64,000 nucleotides of DNA, from contig JAXLTY010000001.1 in the NCBI GenBank assembly GCA_046329815.1, positions 1 to 64,000 on the forward strand, given 5' to 3'. Every line of letters begins with the position of its first letter. Within the stretch, counting starts at the first letter, position 1. This DNA comes from JADJSS01 sp046329815 (GTDB lineage Bacteria > Bacteroidota > Bacteroidia > Chitinophagales > JADIYW01). This document shows positions 36,823-45,271 of the stretch, one piece after another. The notes under the pieces are model-generated. The model was not told the DNA's origin. It did no database searches and saw nothing but the letters and a program-made list of their open reading frames with translations. The translations under genes and the position numbers were made by a program.

Positions 36823-38993
36823 GTGGCTGTTATTTTTTTAGTTCCGTTAATAATTTCAATTGCTGACAATGCACTTTTTTCAAAAGTTATGATGCTTTCT
36901 ATAGTTTGTGTTTTTGTTCCGAATAATTTACCCTGACTAATACTTTTAGCTGTTATCTTTGTTGGCAAATGGTCATCATCAACTGATGTAAACTGCATTT
37001 GATAATCAGCAGTACAATAATGAAAAAATGGTGCAGTAAAATCGTGTGCTGCTTTTACAATCGGATTAAAAAAAGAATCGATGAGTAATTTGTCTTTAAT
37101 AGTTACACCTTCATAATACGCCAGCAAAACACGATGAACCGCCAAATAAAAAGAATGCAGGAATGAATCTTTATCGCCATAAAAATCAGTAAAATAAAAT
37201 AGCGTTCCGTTGTTGACATAATACGCAGTTGATTTCGTTGAATGGCAATATATATAAGACTGATTCAATGCACTTGTAAAAATTTCCCACTGAACATCTT
37301 CTTGTTTATTATTACTATTTACTGTCCATTTTATTTTTTCACCAGGAATAAAATTAAAACTGTCTAACAATAATTTAGTCGTTAGAATATTACTCACCAC
37401 TTCATGCTGCACCGGAATATCAAATGAATGAAACTCAACCTGATCATTTTCTTTTGACAAATAATAACTGATCGGATGCGACAATGTTTTAGAACCGATA
37501 TGCGGTGTTGCCTGCATCTGAAAATGCAGATGCGGTTCCGGCGATCTGCCTGAATTTCCTACCGTTGCAATGATCGTACCTTTGCGAACAAAATCACCAA
37601 CCTTTACTTTTATCGAATCATATTTCAAATGCGACAGCTTGGAATACAGCAAATCGCCGTGTTTGATAATGATCGTATTTCCCCAATTATTTTCCAGGTT
37701 TACTTCGCCAATTTCATTATCAACCACAGTATCTACAATAGTTGCGACCCAACCGTCAGCAGGCGCAAGCACCGGCATATCGTAGCAATAAAAATCAGTC
37801 AGCGCATCACCTGGCAACCGGAATGATTTATCATCAATATCCAGCAGATCAAAATCCCATGCAAACTTCCAGTCTTCTTTGTGTGTAATATCGCCATTAT
37901 GTCCTTGCGAAATATGCCATCCACCCATGATCGGCAACGCAATATGATAATACGTTTCAGCACTGAAGCGCTCCAAAGAATTATAAAATTTATAGTGATT
38001 TTTTTCAGGTGAATATTGCTGTACGCTTACTAATTTCAAACCATCAGTTGATGGTCGAAGATATAATGCTGACAAACACAATAACACAATAATATTAAAC
38101 GGCAATGAATAGATTGGCAAATGTAAAGTTGTAAAGAATGCATTTAATGAACTGATCAGCAAACCGATGATCGGCATCATAAATAAAATTAACAAGAATG
38201 ATTTTTTAGATGCAACTATAAAGAAACCGCCTAAAGCTATAGCTGTTAGTATAAAATTAAAACCGATGTATGTAAAAACTAATGATGTAAAATCACCTTG
38301 TAAAAAATAATAAAATAAGTAACCAACAATAAATCCAAACACAGATAACACGAAAGCGATCCTTGAATAAATAATCAAACCAATCACAATAAAAACACCT
38401 GCAAGGTCGTTGTATTGAAAAAAGATAGCACCAAGCGAACGCAGATATAAGTAAATAAAATTTGCAAAACGGTAAGTGCCTATATCTTGTGTAGTTTCAT
38501 TAAAAACACCTGGAAAAATAGTATTCAAAAAGTAAGTATGTTCGAGGTTTGGCTTTAAAGAAAAAAAGTTTCCGGTACTCAACACTACAATCCAGATCGT
38601 TATGATGAATGGAATGCTCAAATAAGGCAAACCGCGTTTCGCTAATGAAGCCGAAAACCACAGCGTTATAAAGAAAACCAGGATAGATGCCATGATGAGC
38701 AACACAAAAAAAGAGACATTGTATTCATACATATTGCCAATAGCAATACCAACCAGAACGGCGTTGAATGTATAAGCTCCGCTGCGAATTTGTTCTTTAC
38801 TAAAATTAAAAACTGCCGCTGTAAATTGTACGATCAATATTGCCAGTAAACCACTTAAACCTAAATGCACATCAAAGAACGTAACGAACATCAACAACAG
38901 CGCAAAGATTTTATTCTTGGAAAAAAATATCTGCGAGTAGCTGTTCAGAATACCTTCTGCATATAAGATAATATGTTGCTTAATGTTGTTCAA
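36810..38993 (-). CDS. urea-transporter-like membrane domain fused to M23 peptidase domain
   Basis: 727 residues. Residues about 25-330 form a urea-transporter (UT) fold. The two-fold repeat typical of UT proteins is visible as SGAYTFNAVLVGIAIG (71-86) and IGFNFILTAIALG in the second half. A LytM/M23 domain follows (about 350-530): HISQGHNGD, WKFAWDFDLL, GNTIIIKHGDLLYSKL, PHLHFQ, carrying the H, D and HxH zinc ligands. The last about 195 residues are a beta-rich domain of unknown type. It should sit in the inner membrane with the peptidase domain probably periplasmic. The substrate of either half is unknown. Confidence 0.85.
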   Translation of the reverse strand: MNNIKQHIILYAEGILNSYSQIFFSKNKIFALLLMFVTFFDVHLGLSGLLAILIVQFTAAVFNFSKEQIRSGAYTFNAVLVGIAIGNMYEYNVSFFVLLIMASILVFFITLWFSASLAKRGLPYLSIPFIITIWIVVLSTGNFFSLKPNLEHTYFLNTIFPGVFNETTQDIGTYRFANFIYLYLRSLGAIFFQYNDLAGVFIVIGLIIYSRIAFVLSVFGFIVGYLFYYFLQGDFTSLVFTYIGFNFILTAIALGGFFIVASKKSFLLILFMMPIIGLLISSLNAFFTTLHLPIYSLPFNIIVLLCLSALYLRPSTDGLKLVSVQQYSPEKNHYKFYNSLERFSAETYYHIALPIMGGWHISQGHNGDITHKEDWKFAWDFDLLDIDDKSFRLPGDALTDFYCYDMPVLAPADGWVATIVDTVVDNEIGEVNLENNWGNTIIIKHGDLLYSKLSHLKYDSIKVKVGDFVRKGTIIATVGNSGRSPEPHLHFQMQATPHIGSKTLSHPISYYLSKENDQVEFHSFDIPVQHEVVSNILTTKLLLDSFNFIPGEKIKWTVNSNNKQEDVQWEIFTSALNQSYIYCHSTKSTAYYVNNGTLFYFTDFYGDKDSFLHSFYLAVHRVLLAYYEGVTIKDKLLIDSFFNPIVKAAHDFTAPFFHYCTADYQMQFTSVDDDHLPTKITAKSISQGKLFGTKTQTIESIITFEKSALSAIEIINGTKKITATCVL

Positions 38994-39023
38994 CTTACTA
39001 TTTATGGTTTAAGAAAAATCTTT

Positions 39024-40382
39024 TTATAGTTTGAATTTCTTTAAGTAATCAGGCATCACTTCATTATTCTCTACATCTTTTAAACTTTCTTTTTGTTTGA
39101 TAAGATGCGGTTTCCCGGACAAGTCGATCAATACCACTGCTGGTCGCAATGCAATGAACTGCATAGACTGCGTGATATTATAAGCGCCGACAAAATGTAC
39201 TACCACATGATCGCCTGCTTTTAATGGAGGCAACGCAATGTTCTCGCGCACCACATCAATATTCATACACAATGGACCATAGATCACCGAATCTTCTGTA
39301 TGCATACCGAATTCTTGTGCAGGCGAAACTTTATGATCGTACCAGAATGCAGTAAATAAAATATTCACACCAAAGTCCATAATCGTTGCGCGTCGTCCGT
39401 CTGATAAACGTTTGTTGGAAATCACAGAACCTAATAAGAATCCTGCATCATCAATTAATGCGCGTCCTATTTCTAAATATAAATAAGGCAACTCATCTTT
39501 TTCAAAACCGGCATTCAATAATGTAGAACAGATTGCTTCTGCATATTGATTGATCTCAGGAACATAATCAACACCTAATTGCAATGAACCTTTCAGTGTA
39601 TTTTTGGAAGCGAAGCCGCCGCCCATATCGATGTATGAGATCGTTTTATTATAACGTCTTTTCACGCCAAGAGCAAGATCCGCCATTTTACTCGCTGCAA
39701 CGCCATAAGCACTTGGCATTAACATATAAGTACCAATATGACAATGCAAACCAATCAGGTTTAATTTATCAGTTGCCATTATTTTATTGATGGCATCCCA
39801 TGCTTGGCCGTTTTCGTAATTGAAACCAAATCGATCCCACATCGGATAAACGCCTGTATCCATGTTTACGCGAATCGCTACGCGTGGTTTTACTTTTAAT
39901 TCAGTTGCTAATTCAATCAAACGATACAATTCATCCAAATGATCAATATGTATCGGTGAATCATTTTTGATAGCAGCACGCAAATCATCATCCGTTTTGT
40001 CCGGACCATTGAATAATATTTTTTTTCCCGGAACACCGTTTTTTAATGCTTTCTCATATTCGAAACGCGACACCACTTCTGCCCATGAACCTTCTTGGTG
40101 AAAGATATTACAAACAGCATTCAGATAATTGGTTTTATACGACCACGCAAATTGCACTTTCGGATAACGTGTTTCAAAAATACGTTTCGCTGTTTTAAAA
40201 TTGTCTCTGATCTTGCGTTCTGATAATACAAATAACGGCGAACCATATTCGCTTATCAAGTCTTTCACTGCAACATTATCAATGTGTGTCATCGGTGCAT
40301 ATTCGGTGCGTGTTCCGAATTTATTCATTAAACCTGCATTCAGCGATTTGATGATCGGTCGTTCATACTGTTTCTTTTCCAT
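39024..40382 (-). CDS. PLP-dependent fold-type III decarboxylase (Orn/DAP/Arg decarboxylase-2 family)
   Basis: 452 residues. The PLP Lys is in AWSYKTNYL (K83); GLHCHIGTYML, SYIDMGGGFASK, LEIGRALIDDAG, YGPLCMNIDVV and FVGAYNITQSMQFIALRP are the other family boxes (phosphate loop, partner-subunit Cys, Tyr). Relatives decarboxylate meso-diaminopimelate, lysine, ornithine or carboxynorspermidine. The substrate-specificity segment is not close enough to any of these to decide. It is not beside lysine genes but inside the PqqD/ATP-grasp cluster, so it probably acts on a cluster-specific amino acid or peptide end. Confidence 0.85.
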   Translation of the reverse strand: MEKKQYERPIIKSLNAGLMNKFGTRTEYAPMTHIDNVAVKDLISEYGSPLFVLSERKIRDNFKTAKRIFETRYPKVQFAWSYKTNYLNAVCNIFHQEGSWAEVVSRFEYEKALKNGVPGKKILFNGPDKTDDDLRAAIKNDSPIHIDHLDELYRLIELATELKVKPRVAIRVNMDTGVYPMWDRFGFNYENGQAWDAINKIMATDKLNLIGLHCHIGTYMLMPSAYGVAASKMADLALGVKRRYNKTISYIDMGGGFASKNTLKGSLQLGVDYVPEINQYAEAICSTLLNAGFEKDELPYLYLEIGRALIDDAGFLLGSVISNKRLSDGRRATIMDFGVNILFTAFWYDHKVSPAQEFGMHTEDSVIYGPLCMNIDVVRENIALPPLKAGDHVVVHFVGAYNITQSMQFIALRPAVVLIDLSGKPHLIKQKESLKDVENNEVMPDYLKKFKL

Positions 40383-40483
40383 ATCGTGCTTTTTCTGTTT
40401 TTATTTTAATGAGATTTCTGATTGTTTTATTTAAACGAAATGATGTTGACAACCATCATGCGTATTATTGGCAATAAAACCAT

Positions 40484-41710
40484 CTATAATTCGCCTATCG
40501 TTGAAATTTGTTCAAACTCAGGCATGTTGACAATCATGTCGTAGGAATAACGAATAAACATCTTTCCGACATCATAATCTTTATACGGTTCTACTTTTTT
40601 GCCCATGGCTAAATTCACCACAGATTCAATTTGATTTTGTCGCGCACCAACGGTCAGATAACACCATGCAGGAAAACGCGGATTGATCTCTATTAAAAAA
40701 TACTCATCGTCTGCTGTCTTAATAAACTCTAATTCAAACGCGCCGCACCACTTCGTGTTTTTAACAAAAGTATGTGTGGTCTTTAATAGATTTTTATCAT
40801 CTAACGTTACACCGGCCCACGCTTTTCCTTTATCAGTAATATATAACTTGCGCATCGGAACTGCTCCAAGCGTTACGCCTTTGCCATTACCAACACCGCA
40901 AACATTCACTTCGGAGCCATGCACAAATTGTTGGATCAACACAGGCAAGCCCCATTCTGTGCTTATTTTATTGAAGTGCTGCATCGCCTGTTCATTGCTA
41001 TATGCAATTTTCGCATCATAGAATTTTCCTTTTACTACTAACGGAAAACCAAACTCTTTTGTGATGGCAGGAATTTCACTTAGCGAATAAACCATTTTAG
41101 CAAACGGCACTTTTATTTTATGCTTTTTACCAAACTCAAACAAGTTCACTTTATGTCTGGCTTCAAATTGCTCTTGTGTCGGCAATACCATTTTAATACC
41201 TAACTCACTTTCAAATTTTTCTTTCAAAGAAATGAAGTTGAACAATTCAGCATCAAAATTCGGAAACAAAAAATCAATATTTTCTACAGAATTGATGTAA
41301 GCAAAACGATCGAACAACACTTCTTGTCCGGCACCTGGATAAGGCACCTGGTAGGTTTTATCGATCAAATCATGCATATAAATTCCGGGTTCTAATGATT
41401 CATAAGAAAGGCCAATAATTCTTACATCAAACGACGTAGCATCACGCAGCGCACGAATGACCGAAATACCGGGACCAGGACTATCGATGGCATTTAAACC
41501 GGTAACTGCAATAGTATATTTTGGTTTTGCTGTTGTTGCCTGTACGGTTGTTTTTCTCAAGGTAATTTTCTGATCAGCTTTTGCCATTTTCTTTAATGTA
41601 CCTGCTGCCGTTGCTTTGTTGCTCTTGCCTGACTTTTCTTTCTTCGCTACATCTTCTCTCATAAAAAAAGAAGAGTGTAATTCAGCTTCTATGTCTAATG
41701 GATATTGCAT
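40484..41710 (-). CDS. ATP-grasp ligase, CarB-like
   Basis: 408 residues. A basic, low-complexity extension (about 1-65) precedes a Rossmann-like pre-ATP-grasp domain (IAVTGLNAIDSPGPGISVIR) and an ATP-grasp fold. In the fold, FPLVVKGKFYDAKIAY holds the ATP-binding Lys, VHGSEVNVCGVG the substrate-facing strand, and ELEFIKTADDEYFLIEINPR the two metal-binding Glu and the Asn. These enzymes join a carboxylate to an amine or thiol through an acyl phosphate. The partner gene 36 bases upstream is PqqD-like and the next gene downstream (101 bases) is a PLP decarboxylase. Confidence 0.85.
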   Translation of the reverse strand: MQYPLDIEAELHSSFFMREDVAKKEKSGKSNKATAAGTLKKMAKADQKITLRKTTVQATTAKPKYTIAVTGLNAIDSPGPGISVIRALRDATSFDVRIIGLSYESLEPGIYMHDLIDKTYQVPYPGAGQEVLFDRFAYINSVENIDFLFPNFDAELFNFISLKEKFESELGIKMVLPTQEQFEARHKVNLFEFGKKHKIKVPFAKMVYSLSEIPAITKEFGFPLVVKGKFYDAKIAYSNEQAMQHFNKISTEWGLPVLIQQFVHGSEVNVCGVGNGKGVTLGAVPMRKLYITDKGKAWAGVTLDDKNLLKTTHTFVKNTKWCGAFELEFIKTADDEYFLIEINPRFPAWCYLTVGARQNQIESVVNLAMGKKVEPYKDYDVGKMFIRYSYDMIVNMPEFEQISTIGEL

Positions 41711-41746
41711 TGGTGTCTGTTTAAATTAATAAAAGCGATGCTTATT

Positions 41747-41986
41747 CTATTCACTTAATTTGTACGATTGAAGCATATTTTGAAAATCATACAAATCTTT
41801 CTCAACAGTATCTTTATCTATTCTGTATTCTTTCATGATTTGCTTTACGATTTCATCTACTGTTTTATGTTCCTGGAAATATTTTATAATTTCTTGTCCA
41901 ATCGGATTCACTGAATAGGAATCACCGGTTGACGGATTGAACAAAAATCCCGAATCACTGAGCGCTATATTATTTTTGATTTTCAT
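41747..41986 (-). CDS. PqqD-like small protein (RiPP recognition element type)
   Basis: 79 residues, a stand-alone PqqD domain: an N-terminal beta-wing (SGFLFNPSTGDSYSVNPIG) and a helical part (QEIIKYFQEHKTVDEIVKQI, then DTVEKDLYDFQNML). PqqD-type proteins bind leader peptides and deliver them to modifying enzymes. No other pqq genes are present, so PQQ synthesis is unlikely. As first gene of the leftward cluster, upstream of an ATP-grasp ligase, it suggests that a peptide is the substrate. The 185-base gap to its right contains no obvious promoter of full consensus, only a TAATATTG at the right strand. Confidence 0.85.
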   Translation of the reverse strand: MKIKNNIALSDSGFLFNPSTGDSYSVNPIGQEIIKYFQEHKTVDEIVKQIMKEYRIDKDTVEKDLYDFQNMLQSYKLSE

Positions 41987-42171
41987 GCTGTAAATTTTAT
42001 TTATTACAATATTAACTAAATGACGCTATATATAATGTGTACTATTTTGGAAAGATTGTATAAAATTTGGTCAAAAAATTAAGAAACTGTTGATGATGTA
42101 CATCTGAACCACCCAACCAAACAAACCTGGAAATCCAAAAAGTCCGTTTATGTGTCTTGGGTTTAAGATTT

Positions 42172-42444
42172 GGCAGCCAACAAATCAATTCGGACAGCCA
42201 ACAAATCGTTCCTTACAGCGGAAAAATGAATTTGGACAGCCAACAAATGAATCCGGACAATGAAAAAATGACAACGGACAGACAACAAATCAGACTGGAC
42301 ACTGTAAAAATGACAGTGGACAGCCAACAAATAAACGCGGACACTCAACAAATACAAGCGGACAGTGCGCAAATGAAATCGGACAGGCAAAAAATGATTT
42401 CGGACAGCCGACAAATAGATTCTTACAGACAAAAAATAGCAGCG
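42172..42444. repeat. thirteen tandem 21-bp repeats with heptad coding potential
   Basis: Thirteen units of exactly 21 bases, each near GACAGCCAACAAAT followed by seven variable bases ending in CG or TG. No unit is shifted in length. Read rightward (open frame 42157-42474, TTG start, 105 residues) the units give heptads of the type QQIxxDS with Met/Ile fixed at one place. The reverse strand is also open through the array. There is no ATG start, signal peptide or clear promoter, so whether it is translated is unknown. The wider gene-free stretch 41987-42705 otherwise shows no feature that I can support. Confidence 0.9.
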
Positions 42445-42705
42445 GAAATAACGCTAACGGTGCCTGTTCAATAAAGTGTGCACGCTCAAACTACAACAAA
42501 AAAAACCTGCATGCCGCTCATAATTACAAACACCTTTCAGTCAGCTCATTTTTTTATAATGATCACTATACACTCTTGCAATAATTAAATTAAAATTTTA
42601 ACGTATAATTTAAAATATGTTAAAATTTCAGGATGCGCATACTAACATATAAATACCGTCGTTATTAGAAAAAAAGTATTTATCAAACATGCAAAAATAT
42701 AAGTC

Positions 42706-43626
42706 ATGAGAAAACGAATCGAAAATCAGATCACCATGTTGAGAACAGTAGCAACTGTATGCAACATCAACATTGCGCTCATCAGCGCCAACGCTGGCTT
42801 AAACAGCATCTATCTGCAGTTTATCGCTATGCTCAATGCCTTGATGCCTGTAGCACAGGCGCAGATACTCAACAGGAAAGGAGTTGCTATGAATAAAAAA
42901 GATGCGCGCGAAAAACTGGCGCTGGCTGTCGAAGAAGCACAAGGCATCATCATGGCACATTTTAACAGTGTAAACGATCACGACATCTTTACCGCAGCAA
43001 ATGTTAGTCTTACAAAGTTAAGATCCATGCGCGACATGAAGATGCTGATACATACACAAAACATCATCGATCTGCTCAACGAACATCAACTGGTGCTAAC
43101 GCCTTTTGGTGTCGATGCTGCTTATATCAATAATCTTCAGGCACTGTTTACAATATTCGACGATATTGTTTCAAGGCCGACGGTAGCGAGCAATATAAGA
43201 AAAGCAGCTACTGCCGATCTGGAAGCAAGGATTAAACTGATCTCCGTTTTTTTAAACAACGATTTAGACAAAGCTATGCTGGTGCTCAAACGCACGCAGC
43301 CGGAGTTTTATAAAACGTATGTCAATGCTCGCAACATTATTGACAATGGTGTGCGCCATGATGATATCGTAACCGGAACATTGAAAGGCGTGATAAAAGA
43401 AGAAACAACCGGCATCGTTATTCCAAATGCATTGGTACAAATAATCAACACCCTGGCGATGGTCATCACCAACGAACTCGGTGAATTCACGATCACCGAA
43501 ATAATTCCTGAAACGTATTCAATAAAAATAAGTGCCGGCGCATACAATATTAAAACCATAGACAACGTTACTATAACTGCAGGCGAAGAAACAATACTGG
43601 ATATACATCTTGCTGCGATAGCATGA
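42706..43626 (+). CDS. helical protein with C-terminal carboxypeptidase-regulatory-like domain
   Basis: 306 residues without a clear signal peptide. The first about 220 residues are helical (ANAGLNSIYLQFIAMLNALM, DAREKLALAVEEAQGIIMAH). The last 85 form a CarboxypepD_reg-like beta-sandwich (GTLKGVIKEETTGIVIPNAL, LGEFTITEIIPETYSIKISA). The latter domain is usually for binding or stability. A specific role is not known. It stands alone and ends in a good terminator at 43670. Confidence 0.75.
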   Translation: MRKRIENQITMLRTVATVCNINIALISANAGLNSIYLQFIAMLNALMPVAQAQILNRKGVAMNKKDAREKLALAVEEAQGIIMAHFNSVNDHDIFTAANVSLTKLRSMRDMKMLIHTQNIIDLLNEHQLVLTPFGVDAAYINNLQALFTIFDDIVSRPTVASNIRKAATADLEARIKLISVFLNNDLDKAMLVLKRTQPEFYKTYVNARNIIDNGVRHDDIVTGTLKGVIKEETTGIVIPNALVQIINTLAMVITNELGEFTITEIIPETYSIKISAGAYNIKTIDNVTITAGEETILDIHLAAIA

Positions 43627-43669
43627 TTGTTAAATAGTCATGATAAGATTTTATAAGTTAAACAATGGG

Positions 43670-43702
43670 AGATTCCGGTAGTTAATACCGGAATCTTTTT
43701 TG
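43670..43702 (+). terminator. terminator after the gene at 42706
   Basis: AGATTCCGGTA (43670-43680), loop GTTAA, TACCGGAATCT (43686-43696), T run. Confidence 0.85.
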
Positions 43703-43769
43703 TGTTATGCAGGATATTTTCTTAAAAAGAAAGTACTAAGCGTAAAACACCACAATGAATCAATTATTA

Positions 43770-44465
43770 CTAATTAACGTCAGTTGTATCTTCATTTTTT
43801 TTATAGCGTTGATTCTTTAAAAAAGCTCGTTTAAAGAAACGCGTAAACTTTTCATCCGTTGGATATTTTCTGTACGGTGTAAGATTATTAAAGATCAGCG
43901 CAACAATTAAAAGTATCAGCGCACCGGACAACACTGGCGATAAAACATACATAAAACCAAGGTTCGTAATTTTCTCTGCACCGGTTACCGCAATCAAAGC
44001 AGTCGCGCCACCTGGCGGATGCAGTGTTTTCGTTATCTGCATACATACAATAGAAAGCGATACTGCCAACGGAGCCGTCAGCCAGATCACATCAGGTAAA
44101 AGTTTAAACACGGCAACACCAATAATTGCCGATAGAACATGGCCACCAATTAAGTTGCGCGGTTGTGCCAGCGGACTTTGTATCGCGCCATACACCAGCA
44201 CACTCGATGCACCGAAAGAACCAATCAGGAAAATATTTTCAATGTTGGTTAACAGTTTGCTTTGAAAGAATGCAATAATTCCAATGCCAATAAACGAACC
44301 GATAAACGACCACAACTGTTCTTTATAATTTACCAGCGTTTCTTTATAGATAACATAACGCGTAATTCTCAATCCTCTTTTTATTCTGTGTCGCATAACC
44401 TGTGTTTTATTTGGCATCTGCAAAATAAGAAATAATCGGACAGGCAGTAATTCATTATCCATCAA
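43770..44465 (-). CDS. HPP-family membrane protein
   Basis: 231 residues with about 5 membrane helices and the namesake motif TLHPPGGATALIAV near residue 150. A basic N-terminal tail (RHRIKRGLRITRYVIY) precedes the first helix; an internal Met could be the real start. HPP proteins are reported as nitrite transporters in plants and cyanobacteria; the bacterial substrate is otherwise open. It lies 38 bases downstream of an AraC-type regulator on the same strand, so the regulator may control it. Confidence 0.85.
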   Translation of the reverse strand: MMDNELLPVRLFLILQMPNKTQVMRHRIKRGLRITRYVIYKETLVNYKEQLWSFIGSFIGIGIIAFFQSKLLTNIENIFLIGSFGASSVLVYGAIQSPLAQPRNLIGGHVLSAIIGVAVFKLLPDVIWLTAPLAVSLSIVCMQITKTLHPPGGATALIAVTGAEKITNLGFMYVLSPVLSGALILLIVALIFNNLTPYRKYPTDEKFTRFFKRAFLKNQRYKKNEDTTDVN

Positions 44466-44503
44466 AAGAATGGAAACAGTAGCAATGAGAAACTAACTTA
44501 TTG

Positions 44504-45115
44504 CTAAAAAGAATTATCCAATAAATTTTCCAAAGGAATACGTTGCGGCTCTTCTAAACTTTTATATTGCGAAACAGAAAGCCCTGTTACTTTCTTAAAC
44601 TGATTGCTTAAATAATGAACACTGCTGTAGCCAAGCATATAAGCAATTTCACTCAGTGTATAATCATTCTTAAACAACAACTCTTTTGCTTTCTCTATTT
44701 TTAGTAAGATGATATACTTTTCCAAAGTCGTGTTCGTCACTTTAGAAAATATCTTACTGATTCTTTCATACGGAAGCTGCACACGTTCACTGATATAATC
44801 CGAATTTCGGATCAGTGAATTCGTATTATTCGCGTAGTAAATTAATTCGATCGCAGCTACTTTTATGCGTTCTACAATTTCCACTTCAGGATCGTTGATT
44901 ACATTAAAACCCAATTGCTGAAAACATTGCGCAATCTCTTTTTCCGTAATCTTGCTGGAATCAAAAACCAAATTGGCTTCACCTAAAAACACTGTTTTTA
45001 CATGCACATGATCTTTATGCGTAAAAAAAAGTTCAATGAGTTTGATACAGCTTTTAGAAGCCATATTCTGCAGCATAAATCTCTTTTCTATTACTGAATT
45101 ATTGATTGCGCTCAA
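44504..45115 (-). CDS. AraC-type regulator with N-terminal HMA-like domain
   Basis: 203 residues. Residues about 15-90 resemble a heavy-metal-associated ferredoxin-like fold without the CxxC metal pair (HKDHVHVKTVFLGEANLVFD, then ITEKEIAQCFQQLGFNVI). Residues about 105-190 form an AraC DNA-binding domain (KYIILLKIEKAKELLF, YTLSEIAYMLGYSSVHYLSN). It is probably a transcription factor sensing a small ligand or a thiol. It is followed by the HPP gene. Confidence 0.8.
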   Translation of the reverse strand: MSAINNSVIEKRFMLQNMASKSCIKLIELFFTHKDHVHVKTVFLGEANLVFDSSKITEKEIAQCFQQLGFNVINDPEVEIVERIKVAAIELIYYANNTNSLIRNSDYISERVQLPYERISKIFSKVTNTTLEKYIILLKIEKAKELLFKNDYTLSEIAYMLGYSSVHYLSNQFKKVTGLSVSQYKSLEEPQRIPLENLLDNSF

Positions 45116-45209
45116 TGAAATAAATTGGTCTTTAAAAATACAAATTTGATTTGACTTGACAGCAATTATACATGCATAATTTAGGATGAGAATGTAAAAT
45201 ATAAAATGC

Positions 45210-45217
45210 TATTTTTG
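45210..45217 (+). promoter_or_regulatory. mqo -7 element
   Basis: TATTTTTG, 54 bases before the ATG at 45272. Confidence 0.4.
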
Positions 45218-45271
45218 CTTTCCAAACAAGCAGTGTAAACTGTTGTTTCTACAAATAAATAGAAGAAAAAT

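Noticed and set aside
36810..38993. Simple urea uptake gene linked to urease
   Set aside because: No urease genes in the window, and the chain carries an M23 domain and an extra beta domain.
41747..41986. Pyrroloquinoline quinone synthesis
   Set aside because: Only a PqqD-like domain is present; PqqA, B, C and E are absent.
42163..42432. Minus-strand 89-codon frame through the 21-bp repeats
   Set aside because: Any 21-bp array with one open frame tends to be open on other frames; no promoter or family supports this strand.
42172..42444. CRISPR array
   Set aside because: Units are 21 bp with only 7 variable bases and no spacers of 30 or more; no cas genes nearby.
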